From NCBI GenBank assembly GCA_037126765.1, contig JBBCBC010000030.1, positions 7,958,786 to 8,022,785 on the forward strand: a stretch of 64,000 bases of DNA, in the 5' to 3' direction. Of the stretch, positions 36,673 to 48,015 are shown piece by piece. Numbering within the stretch: position 1 is the first letter of the stretch; every line of letters starts with the position of its first letter. The position numbers and the translations under genes are program-made. Below the pieces are notes generated by a model. It was not told the DNA's origin. It did not search any database and saw only the letters and a list, made by a program, of their open reading frames with translations. Source of the DNA: Stenogyne calaminthoides (taxonomy: Eukaryota > Streptophyta > Magnoliopsida > Lamiales > Lamiaceae).

Positions 36673-37171
36673 GTATGTGGATGATATACTCATTGCTAGT
36701 AAGAGCAAGACTAAAATTCAGTCACTAAAGGCTAAGTTGAGTTATGTGTTTGAGATGAAAGACCTTGGTGAGGCTAAAAGGATTTTAGAGATGGATATCA
36801 TCAGAGACAAACAGGCAGGGGAGTTGTTTCTAACTCAGAAAGACTATGTACAAAAGGTACTAGAGAGGTTTCAGATGCATCAAAGCAGGCCAGTCAACAT
36901 AACATTGGGACAACAGTTCAAGCTATCAACAGTGCATCAAACTTATAAGTGTGAAGCTGCATTTTGTAAAGGACATAGTGGAAAAGGGGGTCATCTCAGT
37001 ATTGAAAATAGGCACTGAAGATAATGCTGCTGATATGCTAACCAAGTCTCTACCAAGTGTTAAGTTTAATTATTGTTCAAAGCAGGTTAAGCTTGAGCAA
37101 TGGACAGTACACTAATCAGGCAAGTGTACTGAGGAAAAATGATGAACACAGGTTGCATTAAGGTGGAGAAT
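36673..37171 (+). pseudogene. Element A pol, 3' part (RT end and RNase H remnant)
   Basis: Reading resumes with YVDDILIASKS and FEMKDLGEAKRILEMDIIRD (36677 on), the RT palm that element C split off. It fades near 36950; most of RNase H is deleted. A late piece has DNAADMLTKSLPS (about 37020-37060), the typical copia RNase H tail. The polypurine tract (AAGGTGGAGAA) lies just before the LTR at 37172. Confidence 0.88.
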
Positions 37172-37659
37172 TGTGAAGGTTGAATGCAACTGCTCCTAAA
37201 TGCATGTAACAGAAGTATTTTCAGTTACTATACCATCCTATTGAGCAACTAATCCTACAGAAGTCAGTCATATTTGAGTAATACCTTTTTGGGGAACCAA
37301 TTGATACCTCTCGGCGCACGTGCTATCTTCTAACTGAATTAGTTGGGCTTCAACGGAGTATTTGAGACACATTTCTACCTCTAGGCATTGTCAGTTAGAG
37401 TATTGCGATAACCAATTCAGTTTCCATTGTAGAGAGAGCGATTCAAGGGTGGTTCAATTTGGGGATATAGGGTTCTTATCAATTTGGTGAGATTTCTGAA
37501 ATTCTGAGTGATTGATTCTTGTAATTTGTATCTCTGATCGAAGTATAGTGAAGCTTGTATTCTGATTTCCCATGGACGTAGATCATTCGATCGAACCACG
37601 TAATTGCTGCATTTTTTCTTCTTCGTTTGATTTTCGATTCTTTGATCGTGATTCTAAAA
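37172..37659 (+). repeat. 3' LTR of element A
   Basis: Matches 14880-15365 with about 23 differences by eye. The last bases have decayed to AAAA from AACA. The TSD AGACT follows. Confidence 0.92.
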
Positions 37660-38515
37660 AGACTACTTCATTCTTGAACTCATATACTCCTTGATGGGAC
37701 GTTCTTGATAGACGTTTCACAGCAATTTCATGTCTATCTTCTAGCACGCCCTAGTATTAAAACACACCAATATCACTGGTATGTACTATTTTACTGAATT
37801 ACGATGATGTGGAATCACTTTTAACTTGATTTTTCTAATCAACTTGAACACTTGAAGCAATAGAAATAATTTCAGTTTTACCTTGTAAACAGGTCCGAAT
37901 CCACCCTCCCCAAGTTTATTGTTGTTTGAAAAATTGTCAGTAGCTTTACTTATTGTTGACAAGTCAAACAGTGGTAGCTCGTCAACATTGTTCAGTCTCG
38001 TCTTGCCTGCAACATGAGCGATAAATACCATGTGAACCACAACGGTTATAAATATCACAATGATTTGTTGGTACAGTAAGATAAATAATCCAACTCTGTT
38101 TCTGATACTCCCAAATCCACCTCTGTCCAACACCATCGTCGCTTAGCGTGTACCTCGTGTACACTGACTCGTTAACGAGCTGATACCAATAGTACGCCTC
38201 ATTCTCGTTTACAACCACTCCAAACGTGTAAATCGGATGATTCTTCTGGTTATTTCTACCACTAAAGTATAAACCATTCCAGGGCCCTGAGCTATACCGC
38301 AAAACTTCACCATCTTTTATCACGATTCGGGGAATTTTCCGGGCTGAAAAATCCGAATTCAAAGATTCCAGCAGATGAAATCAAGGTACTAGTGCCGTTA
38401 TCTCTGAATATGTGAGTATTATCAATGGTGTCGGATAGTTGGTGAGTGGAGAGCAGGGAGATAATGATGAGAAATAAAGGGAGGTAATATTTTGTGAAGG
38501 CAAAAGCAGAGGCTC
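37660..38515 (-). pseudogene. S-RLK pseudogene 1, 5' half (lectin to kinase start)
   Basis: Read right to left. A signal-peptide-like YYLPLFLIIISLLSTHQL has no ATG. Then FEFGFFS jumps straight to IVIKDGEVLRYSSGPWNG, so most of the B-lectin domain is deleted. The S-locus glycoprotein part (VGQRWIWEYQKQ…CDIYNRCGSHGI) then jumps to TRLNNVDELPLFDLSTISKA, deleting EGF, PAN and the transmembrane exon. Kinase exon 3 (KLGEGGFGPVYK, about 37882-37995) and the start of exon 4 (37660-37755, EIAVKRLSRTSHQG) follow. Exon 4 is cut by element A and resumes at 14879. The two large deletions alone make it a dead gene. Confidence 0.93.
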
Positions 38516-39700
38516 AAGTCATTTTATAAGGGTATTAAGTCATTTTGCAAAAATACTCCATTTTAGATCAAATTAGAAGAAATGAGGGGTCTAAATAGCC
38601 ACATCGGCGTCCAAACACCTTCCCCAAAATTCCATCGATAAATATTTTTTTTCCTTTTTTATGACATATATACACTTAAATTAATGTATATCCCTCTCAC
38701 TAGGTCACGTATGGATCGTGCGACCCACGCGCTACCTATATGCCACTCTTTTTAGTAAGTGTAAATGTATTGTAAAATGCCAGAGTTTTTTTATCAAGAG
38801 AGGCAAAAAGAAGTTTGCCAATTTTCTAAAAAAATTAATTAGAGTTTTCATACCAAAACATCCCGAAAATGATATTGATAAGCTATTATATACCATCAAC
38901 AAAAATTGACAAGATTATATTCACTAGCATCACATGAAATTGCTCCCTAACCACTATAATTTGAATTACACTAGCTAACTTCTATTAATAAAGAGTAGTT
39001 TAGCCAGACAATTAAGTTAAGAGTAGGTCTCACATGAAAATTTTCACCGTGAAAAAAAAATTAAAAAGGAAGGAGGGATTCTTGTGGACATAACCCGTTT
39101 TTGTCGGGGTAATAAATCTTGAAAATCAGAAAATTGTCTAACTTCCCCATCCATTCCAAATTGGGTAATCATCGATTTGAGTCAATAATATTACTTGTTT
39201 GTTTAGAAAGTATTGCTTGTTGACCTATACAATATTACGTCCAACATGTAATTTTGTTTAAATTATAAGGTAATACTGTTTAGCGTATATAGTCATACAA
39301 TAAAAAAAATTGTCTTTTAACATCCAAAATAGTCGCATTCCAAGTGGGAAGCCGTTATTGGCACCCTGAATTTTGCTCAATACAGTAATTTTATAACCGT
39401 GTTTATGAAGCTAAACCAGAGCCATGGATACCTCATAAAGAAAACACCATCTTCCTAACCTTGTTTCTCTGCACTTCACTAGAAACAGTAATCAACATAC
39501 TAATATGTTTTTCTGCCTAATGTGGATCAACAATCTTTTTCCTGCAAACATGAATGTTGTATTAAAAGAGAATTCATTCAGATATTGACAACAATATAAT
39601 GCATAGGGACAAGAGAACGCGGCATACTTCATGTCCAGAGAAGAACTATGTTAAGATTGAAACAAATACAGAACATGGAGTATAGCTAACTTACATTCAT
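38516..39700. other. Spacer between pseudogene 1 and the intact S-RLK
   Basis: No gene. 38530-38645 matches 50000-50100 and 38840-38885 matches 10030-10075, both markers of the repeated module. 39540-39700 is the 3' flank of the intact gene and matches 58497-58660 beside the third gene, so it probably includes the 3' UTR. Confidence 0.6.
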
Positions 39701-41712
39701 TTATCGAGCCTCTAACAACGTAATGCTCATTGTATTTCGTGAACTTCCTGTGCTTTGGCTAACTGAAGTTGCAGTTTTGAGTACATCTCTTGCGGTGAAA
39801 AAACCAGGTTGTTTAGGTTCAGGCAGAGGACCATCATTGCTCAGCATCTGTACCACTGAACCCATGCCCGGCCTATCTTCTGTGTGTTCTTGAACACATA
39901 AAAGACCGATGTGGATTGATCGCTCTAATTCTGGTAAATAATCTGACTTTCTGAGACAAGAATCAACCACTTCTTGTGACCTTTCTTCTTTGTAAAGTAT
40001 CCATGCCTGTTATATTTACCCGTAATTCTTAAGATTAGTTTCATATATATTAATAAAGATTCAAGTTTCTGGAGGATGTAATAGTAATACTTACATGCCC
40101 AAGAAGGTTGAGGTGGTGATCTTTATGAATAAATCCTCTGTTTCGCTTACCACTCACAATCTCAAGGACTAGAACTCCAAAGCTAAACACATCTGATTTC
40201 ACTGAAAAGAGGCCGTCTACAGCATATTCCGGGGACATGTAGCCACTACATGAAAATGTTTGCTGCAAATTAAATTAAATTTCTAGAAAATTATGTGCAC
40301 GTGTGTATCCAGATACAAAGATTTATACGTACTATGTTCCTACTACTCGGCTTGTGTTGGCTCCAGTTTCGTTCCCTCCAAAAGTTCTAGCAAGACCAAA
40401 ATCTGATATCTTTGGGTTCATATCAGAATCTAGTAATATATTACTGGCTTTAAGGTCTCTGTGGATAACCCGGAGACGAGAATCTTGATGAAGATACATA
40501 AGGCCCCGAGCAATGCCATTGATGATGTTGAGGCGCATAGGCCAATCTAGTAACATGTTTTTTGTTGGATCTGTCAAAAGGAAAGACATATATATTCTTA
40601 ATTTATTAATAAATTGATAATCAAAGTTATCATGTTCTACAATATTAAAAAAAAATACATGCTGATTAGCTATTTGGAAAGGAATAATATTATTTTTTAT
40701 CTTATATCTTTCAATTTTAACCATTCTCTTTCACTCACCATCAAAATTTGTTCTGGAAGTACATTTGTACTCCAACTTTTGGTCCCATAGTTAGTTAGCC
40801 TTCTATTAACTAACATAACCAATTATTTGGAGATACTAAATGTAACTAATAATTATTTGGAGTGCTAAACGTAATTAATAATTTATAAATAACAACATTT
40901 TGCACCACCCAAAAAAGTTGATTACGCCAGTCAACTAACATAGGGACCCAATGGGGGAATAAAGTGTACTTTCACGATCAAGTTTAAAAGTGAGTGAAAG
41001 AAGGGTACCATCCTAAAATGTACTTTCACGTAAACTTACGAAACAACATTATGTCCAAACTTTTGTTGGTCATATATTCATAAACCAACATCATTTCATC
41101 TCCTTGAAAGCACCATCCTAGAAGCTTCACCAGATTTCGATGCTGAAGTTTAACAATACAGACTACTTCATTCTTGAATTCATCTACGCCTTGATTGGAT
41201 GTTCTTGATAGACGTTTAACAGCAATTTCATGTCCGTCTTCTAACACACCCTGGTATAAAACACACTAATATCATTGGTGTGTATATTTCCTCAAGTAAC
41301 ATGATACGGAATCAAATTTAACATGATTTTACCTTGTAAACAGGTCCAAATCCACCCTCTCCAAGCTTATTGTTCATTGAAAAATGGCCAGTAGCTTTAC
41401 TTATTGTGGATAAGTCAAACATTGGTAGCTCGTCCACGTTGTTCAGTCTCGTCGTGCCTGCAATATTAGCGATAAGTTATAGAAGATAAAATGAAGAAAT
41501 GGTAGCATTGTATTTCGACATGCTTTAGCTTCACAACACAAAATAACTCATGTCACATACCTGTTTCCAGAGGCTGATGATCCAACTTCTTTCTTTTCTT
41601 AAAATAAAACGTCAGGCCGAGGCTTAGAAGCAGTATTCCCGTTACCAGGGAAGATATCACTATAGTTTTTCGTTTCCTTCCTCCTGAGTCTGTAGAATCA
41701 TACATTGAAATT

Positions 41713-41757
<45 letters not shown>

Positions 41758-43766
41758 CTGAATGCATAGTTGTTAGGCACTCTAGAATGATAGCCCTAAC
41801 TTCACCCAAAAGCTAGCTATCCATCCAAAATAGATTAACTCCCACCGGAGGATTGACCCCAACTTAAGTACCCATCCAAAATTGAGTGACTCCCACTTAA
41901 GTACTCATCCAAAATTTCTTGTGGATTCAATGTGGGACCATAACAATCGAGACCCCTTGAAAGCAGGACGTCCACGGACGACTCTCACTCTGGGGACCCT
42001 TCAGCAACCCAGGTCCAGCTTGGTTCCTCGTGTCGAGCGGCCCTTTCCCAGGTAGCCCTCTTCCGTACACGTCTGGGATCCGGCAAGTCAGACTAATTGT
42101 TAGGAACTTAAGCATGGAAACCCTAATTCCACCCAAAAGCAAGCTCAAGAGTGGAGGATTAACTCCCACTTAAGTACCCATCCACAATTTCTTGTGGATT
42201 CGATATGGGATCGTAACAATAGTGCAAAAAACCAAAACATTCGTAATATTGTATTGAAATAGAAATTAAAATAGAATAACAAAAGTACCAATATTATATA
42301 TAAGGAAGATGATATATATCTTGATAGTTGATATCTTTTAATTAATAAGCATAATCTTACTCATAGATGGTTAAATCCCCATTCCATGAATTGTGTAACA
42401 ATTATACAACAGTTTTATGTCATGAATCACAGCTATTATTATACACAATAGATAAGGGTTTCTTTATATTGAATGAATTCTTACCTAACTCGGAAGAAGC
42501 CAACCTTATATAGATATCTTGCCCTGGAGTCAATCTTCTGATGTCAACAAGGTCACCAAACCAAAGTAGACATCCGTTTTCGCCTCTGCTTATATCTAAA
42601 CTTGCATACGCGGTACACGAGCAGTTATTCAGACACACTACTTTGCATTCGTCAAGAGTCATAGTCGTGCTGCACCAGGAATGCCGAGTGTTGGGCAATT
42701 TAATACCAGAGTACTTCAAAAACTCATCTCCTTTCTCACAATTCAAGGGTGTGCTTCTTATGCACCCATCTCCATTTTCCAGACTGTCAGGGTACTTAGG
42801 CTCGAATTTATTCAAGCATCCACAATCAGGATCATTATCAATATTACAAATACCATGTGCGCCACAAAGATTATAGATATCACAGTTATCTGATGGAAAT
42901 GTAAGATACAAAATCCAATCTTGTTTCTGATGATCCCAAAACCACCTCTGTCCAACACCAGTATCACTTAGTGTTAACCTCGAGTATACTGAGTTGTTGA
43001 CAAGTTCGGTGTAATAGTACACCTCAACCTTGTTTATCAGCATTCCAAACTCGAAAATCGGATTCTTCCTCAAGTTATTGCCCCCGCTGAAGCTTACACC
43101 ATTCCAGGGCCCTGAGCTATACCGCAAAACTTCACCATCTTCAATCACAGTCTGTAGATAACCAGCAGGATCACAACGGTGTGTATAATTTCCGGACGCT
43201 GGATTACCACTGTTCTTCGGTGAAGTGATATAGACTTCTACCCCTGTCCGAAAGTTCACGCCGAGCTTCATCCCTGGTAATAAAGTATCAGTTGGATGGT
43301 CGAAACTCTGCCACACGTAATTCTCCGGGTTATCATCATTTGCATCTTTCAGGACAAGATTCCCTGAGTCGAGCAATTGTGCAACTGGAGTCTGCACAGT
43401 TGTTGATGCACTAGTAGACCATATAATAGTGCCAGCACCATTTATAAGAGCTAGATTTCCTGGCTCTACGACTTTGAGCACACCTGATTCATCTGTGAGT
43501 GGATTATTTCTGTTGGCAATCCACACCACTGTCCTTCCTGTTATTTTCTTGTACCACATTCCAACGTACCGGTAGTTGGAATTATCTGTGCTGAAAAAAC
43601 CTAACTCGAAGATTCCACCAGATGAAATCAATGTACTAGTAGCATTATCTGTGAATATGTGACAAGTATTTAAGGTGTCAGTTGGGAAAGATAGCTGGAG
43701 AGTGGAGAAGAAGGAGGCAATGATTAGGAATAAAGGGAGATAGTATTTTGTTAATGTGGTATTCAT
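39701..43766 (-). CDS. G-type lectin S-receptor-like Ser/Thr kinase, apparently intact
   Basis: Seven exons on the minus strand: 42485-43766, 41561-41689, 41333-41457, 41040-41250, 40333-40570, 40095-40245, 39701-40006. All introns are GT-AG and phases agree, giving 2442 nt and 813 residues. Domains: signal peptide about 1-28; B-type lectin about 33-152; S-locus glycoprotein about 210-320; EGF-like Cys cluster about 295-317; PAN/apple about 336-425; transmembrane segment about 436-458 followed by KKRKK; kinase about 495-770. Kinase motifs: LGEGGFGPVYK, K524 in IAVKRLS, HRD 619-621, DFG 639-641, MSPEYA. The tail ends SITLLEAR, as in the SD1 (At4g27290-like) group. It is expected at the plasma membrane, sensing an extracellular ligand and phosphorylating partners; ligand unknown. 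Exon 4/5 joins as LFHPTK where relatives have LFDPTK. Intron 1 holds a TRIM element. Confidence 0.93.
41729..41752. repeat. (TA)n microsatellite
   Basis: TA dinucleotides follow a poly-A run, in intron 1 of the intact S-RLK. Likely variable in length between individuals. Confidence 0.9.
41771..42218 (-). mobile_element. TRIM-like retrotransposon in S-RLK intron 1
   Basis: The TSD ATAGT (41766-41770 and 42219-42223) flanks a 448-bp element. The paralogous intron of gene 3 (GCATAGTGCAGAAAACC) shows the empty site. Terminal direct repeats, each TGTTA…TAACA, are 41771-41945 (175 bp, with an internal duplication of the CCCACTTAAGTACCCATCCA part) and 42098-42218 (121 bp). A 152-bp non-coding core lies between. 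A polypurine-like CAAGGGGTCTCGA before the left repeat, on the minus strand, suggests the orientation. I could not match a primer site to a tRNA. Confidence 0.85.
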
Positions 43767-44040
43767 GCTTCTGGTTTAATCAACCCTTAGCTAAAAAACA
43801 GAGAAAGGCTTAATAATGATAGGAGTGAAGTCGGAAACTTGGTTAAGTTGTTATAATGTGGAACACGAATTTTATGTATGTGCATGTGAGCCTCAAATTT
43901 CTTAGTCGTGAATCGTGATACATGACTCTACCAATAAACGTCAATTTTTGTCTCCCAACCCGGCCCACCACACTCTATGACAATTTACACATTTTACTTT
44001 AATATAAAGTGAGCATTGCATTATTCGGCGAAAAAATCTA
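43767..44040 (-). promoter_or_regulatory. Upstream region of the intact S-RLK
   Basis: It contains the block GTGAGCCTCAAAT(T) (about 43888) and CGTGATACATGACTCTACC, conserved at 9291-9445 and partly upstream of gene 3 (about 63064). Conservation shows common descent and possibly function. TATAAC near 43850 is a weak TATA candidate. No specific factor site is claimed. Confidence 0.45.
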
Positions 44041-44690
44041 AATTATTTGACATTATGGAACTAAACCATTTGTAATGGCATATATCCATTGTTTACAGCA
44101 AAAATTCGAAAACTATACTCTCTCTCTCCACAAAACTTATGTCTGATGAGTCAGACACAAGTTTTTTTTTAAAAATAGATAAAGTAAGGGTATTATGAAG
44201 TATAGGCACATTTGCATGAGATGGTCTCAGGGTGAGAAGGGGTATAAGTTGGGCATTGACGCTTTAACATTTTGGGAGCGGTGGGTGTGATTTATGCTAA
44301 GTTGTACCCCGTCTCATTTATGAGACCGTCACTTATGGGTTTTTGTCTATGGAGTATTGTGAATTCCATTTATAAATAAAGTGATTGTGTGTGAGTAAAG
44401 TATAATGACATTTGAAGTAATTAAGTGAAGGTTAGAGGATAAAGATAAAGTAATTTTTTTCATAAAGAGAATGAACATAAATTTGGTGCACGGGGGATAG
44501 AATAACACAACAAAAGGTCAATGGTACTACACTATTAAAGTTGAAATCGAGTCAAATACAAAATTAACTAAACAAAATTTTTATTTTGGCTTAGCTTGAT
44601 TTTTCGGTTTTTACCAGTGCTGATCAACCCTAGTGAACAAAAAAAACCACTTAGGTGCAACTACTAAATACACTCCATTATTTAACACTC
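44041..44690. other. Spacer with a 30-bp near-palindrome
   Basis: No gene. At 44134-44163 the arms AACTTATGTCTGA and TCAGACACAAGTT pair with one mismatch around a TGAG spacer. A second loose pair (GAGATGGTCTCAG near 44218; GTCTCATTTATGAGACC near 44312) suggests a decayed MITE. Confidence 0.45.
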
Positions 44691-44735
44691 GTCACCTTTC
44701 AAAGCCTCTTAACATTTCTATCAATAGCGGTTAAA

Positions 44736-44860
44736 ATTTGGGTTTGATGTGAATGTGTATGCCAAATGTTGTAGTTTAGGTGATGCAAGGAAGATGTTTG
44801 ATGAATTGCCTGAAAGAGATGTGCCAGTATCCAATGAATATGCAGCTGGCGAGGAAAATG
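44736..44860 (+). pseudogene. PPR-protein relic, module 2
   Basis: The frame reads FDVNVYAKCCSLGDARKMFD then ELPERDV before a stop. VNVYAKC..L.DARK.FDE.PERDV is the textbook signature of a PLS-class pentatricopeptide repeat. Only one repeat remains, with no start, and it is cut short by the Helitron. Matching relics lie at 9553 and 63195. Confidence 0.75.
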
Positions 44861-45194
44861 CTTAGAGATTGAGGACCGAAAAAGGAAACTGGTTTTCAAT
44901 ATTATCATAAATATATAATAGGAGCTATTTTTCCTTTTATAGTTTTGGCGTCATTCGTCTCTGGCTGTTGATCGTTTTTTGTGGATTAATCTTGATCGTC
45001 CATTATTTTCCGTCAATTATTCATTTTATTTTTAACCTTTATTTAACTAACTTTAATATATCTTTAATTATATGCTCAATTCATGTCCCACTAATTTGTT
45101 CTCACTCCTATTTAAAGAGAGGTTCCATCATTAAAAAAATTCATTCTCAAGGAAAACAATTCTGATTCTTAGTCACTTTGTTTTCGTTAGGAAT

Positions 45195-45393
45195 TTTAGT
45201 TTCAAGTTGTATAAGAGTTATATAAAAAATCGAAAATATGAATTTGTTTTCTGATGATTTAATATTTGTGGATTTATGTCGTCTTCGAGATGAGTTTAAG
45301 GATGATAGAATGTTGCTCACACTTAAGTTTATAATCTTATAAACAAATCATTTTAGTAGTTTTTTTATGTAGTTCAAGATTTATTATGTAGTT

Positions 45394-45438
<45 letters not shown>

Positions 45439-46200
45439 ATGAATTTAATTAAAAAAATTATGTAGTTGGAGATTTATTTATGCAATATGATGAATTGAAG
45501 ATGTACAAGGAACATTACTATTCAAATGATTCATTTGATTTTTTTTCGTTCAATACGTACCCAGTAATTCCATTGAAGTGCAATATAAATTTGTATGTTT
45601 TTTATTATCGAATAATTTATTATTCTAATTATATAATTTTTATTTATATCGATTGTTATTTATTTATTTCATTTTTCAGTGTATACCTAATGATATTATT
45701 TCATCAAGGGATATGTCATTAAATTCAAGGTATACATTTGTTAATCAGAGTGACAAGATATGGAATGTAAAAACAAATACTGGTGGATGAAAAGAAATTA
45801 AAGAGCATTACAATTTGTGTGTTGGTGAGTACATAACATTTGCGGAATATAATTTGTGCAAGATTTATGTTAAGGTTTACCATCAAAATGGTATCCTAAA
45901 AGACGTTGGTAATCTCAATCTTATATTAGAGTCTTTTCATTTATATGGTGAGTATATTAGTCAATGTATTTGTTCCATTAATCTAAATTAATTTTTTTTC
46001 TTGATAATAATAATAAAAAAAAATTGTAGGAGGGCTGAAGAGAAATTATTTTATTTCTGATTTCTTCCAAATATTTATAATAATTTGGTATGATTTTTAT
46101 GTTTTTTATGTTCATAAATTATTATTTTTATGTATATTTACTACTTATTTCTAATTATAGATAATTCCTCAAATGTGGACCGATAATTCCTCAATCTTGA
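45195..46200 (+). pseudogene. B3-like exon relics, copy 1
   Basis: Exon-like pieces with intervening AT-rich introns: DDLIFVDLCRLRDEFKDDRM (about 45253-45320); MQYDELKMYKEHYYSND… (45480 on); CIPNDIISSRDMSLNS…IWNVKTNTGG, a stop, then NLCVGEYITFAEYNLCKIYV (about 45678-45950); and NYFISDFFQIF (about 46040-46070), cut off after MWTDN. The pattern IP..I……W.V…..L..GeyitF…..i.V.vy..G resembles a REM-type B3 DNA-binding domain. Assignment is by eye and moderate. Stops make it non-coding. Confidence 0.45.
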
Positions 46201-46317
46201 TTATTCATTTGTTGATTTATTCATACTATTTTTACTAATAATTTAATGAAATTAATTACGTCTTTAATGGTTCTACTCAATACAACAACCACACCAATAC
46301 AGAAAATTATAAAATTC

Positions 46318-47460
46318 AGTTTAAGTTGTTTAAGAGTTACATATCAATTTTAAATAATGAAAATATTTTCTGATGATACTATATTTTTGGACTTTGTCGT
46401 CTTTGAGATGAGTTTAAAGATGATAGAAAGATTCTCATACGTAAGTTTAATAAAATCTTATAAACATATCTTCTTAGTTATATATATATATATATATATA
46501 TATTTGATATAAATTTAATAATTTTTTTTAATGTAGTTGGAAATTTATTTATGCAATATGATGAATTGAAGATGTACAAGGAACATTACTATTTAAAGGA
46601 TTCATTTGATTTTTTCGTTCAATAAGTACTTAGTAATTCCATTGAAGTGCAATATAAATTTGTTAGTTTTTCTTTATCAAACAATTTATTATTCTAATTA
46701 TATAACTTTTATTTCTATTGATTGTTATTTATTTATTTTATTTTTCAGTGTATACATGATAATATTATTTCATCAAGGGATATGTCATTAAATTCAAGTT
46801 ATGCATTTGTTAATCAGAGTGTCGAGATATGGTATGTAAAAATAACTATCATTAGAGGTTGTTGGTACTTTACTGATGGATGAAAAGAAATTGAAGAACA
46901 TTACAATCTGTGAGTTGATGATTATATAACATTTGCGAAATTTAATTTGTGTAAGATTTATATTAAGGTTTACCATGGAAATAGTATCCTAAAAGATGTT
47001 GTTAATCTCAATCTTATATCAAAGTTTTTTAATGTATATAGTGAGTATATTAGTCAGTGTATTTGTTCCATTAATCTACATTGATATTTTTTTGTTCTTG
47101 ATAATAATAAAAAAAAATTACAGGAGAGATAAGGAGGATTTATTTTATTTCTGATTTTTTTCAAATCTTTTATAATAATTTGGTAGGTTTTTTTATGTCT
47201 TTTTATGTTCATATATTTTAATGTATATCTATTAACTTTGTTTCTACTTATAGATAATTCCTTAAATGTGGACTGATATTCATGGTGGAAAGTTTCCAGA
47301 ATCTATGTATCTGCGAAAACCGAATGAAGATTTTTGGATTATAAAACTAAAATTTTTAAACACACTAAGTTATACATTTGGTGATGGTTTACAATCATTT
47401 GTTGATTCTAACAATGTTAACAAAAATGATTTTATTTCTACATATTATGACGGACTTTGA
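46318..47460 (+). pseudogene. B3-like exon relics, copy 2
   Basis: A tandem duplicate of copy 1 at about 1.1-kb distance, with the same pieces in the same order and more stops. It extends further: the last exon (47266-47460) reads MWTDIHGGKFPESMYLRKPN then EDFWIIKL… FGDGLQSFVDSNNVNKNDFI, closely following the B3 layout (GG..P.s..LR.P….W.v.l…..f..GlqsFV..n.v…dFi..yyDG). The (TA)n tract at 46479-46502 matches a longer one at 45399-45433 in copy 1. Confidence 0.5.
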
Positions 47461-47682
47461 ACAATTTGGATTACAATATATTCACAGTATGAATGTTTTC
47501 TTTTAATATTTTCAAACAAAAACAAATATTTAGATCAAGGTATGTAATGTATTGGTTATCGTTTTGTAAAATAATATGAAATTATTATTTTATTTTAATA
47601 TTTAAAATCTTTAGATGTATTAAATTAAATAAAATTTTCTAATATTTATTGAGTTTTTTTTAATATATTTTTAAAGGAAATC

Positions 47683-48015
47683 TGGAAATAAGCGTTGTCT
47701 TAGTGTTGAAGGTTTAATTCCTGTTGCATATGATTTATTCTCAATTTTCCGCTTGATTAGTAAATTCAATATTCATAGAGGTCGATTGGTAAGAGTTTTT
47801 TTTAATGTAATTGTATTTATATATTTTTATTTTTCAACTTATAATATGTAAATTGAATGTTACAAAATACATACATATAAATATATTGTATTTTTATTCT
47901 TTTATGCAGACTATTCCAAAGTATTTCTAGAAGAATTATAAAATGTATGAAATCTAATCTTTCAAATTTTCAACTGTGTTTGTTGGTGAAAAATGTAGGA
48001 AGGTTTGTGTCAAAA
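47683..48015 (+). pseudogene. Third B3-like exon remnant
   Basis: RKSGNKRCLSVEGLIPVAYD (about 47683-47792) ends at a splice-like GTAAGA. TIPKYF (47912 on), then VFVGEKCRKVCVKKEKKG, looks like the start of another B3 fold (IPKyF…V.VK). It runs directly into Helitron helicase sequence at about 48020. Two stops interrupt it. Confidence 0.4.

Larger units (their letters stand above)
14880..37659 (+). mobile_element. Ty1-copia retrotransposon A (with two nested elements)
   Basis: Its LTRs are 14880-15365 and 37172-37659. The TSD AGACT lies at 14875-14879 and 37660-37664, inside S-RLK exon 4. After removing the nested elements B and C and their TSDs, A is about 4.5 kb, normal for copia. The order gag, protease, integrase, RT, RNase H on the plus strand is copia order. 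LTRs differ at roughly 5% of sites by eye. Coding is broken by stops, the two insertions and an RNase H deletion. Confidence 0.95.

Noticed and set aside
41771..42218. Cassandra-type TRIM with 5S rRNA sequence
   Set aside because: The terminal repeats show no clear 5S A box, intermediate element or C box.
45253..47460. RPA-like OB-fold gene often carried by Helitrons
   Set aside because: The residues fit a B3 layout better by eye; the alternative is kept as a test in the findings.
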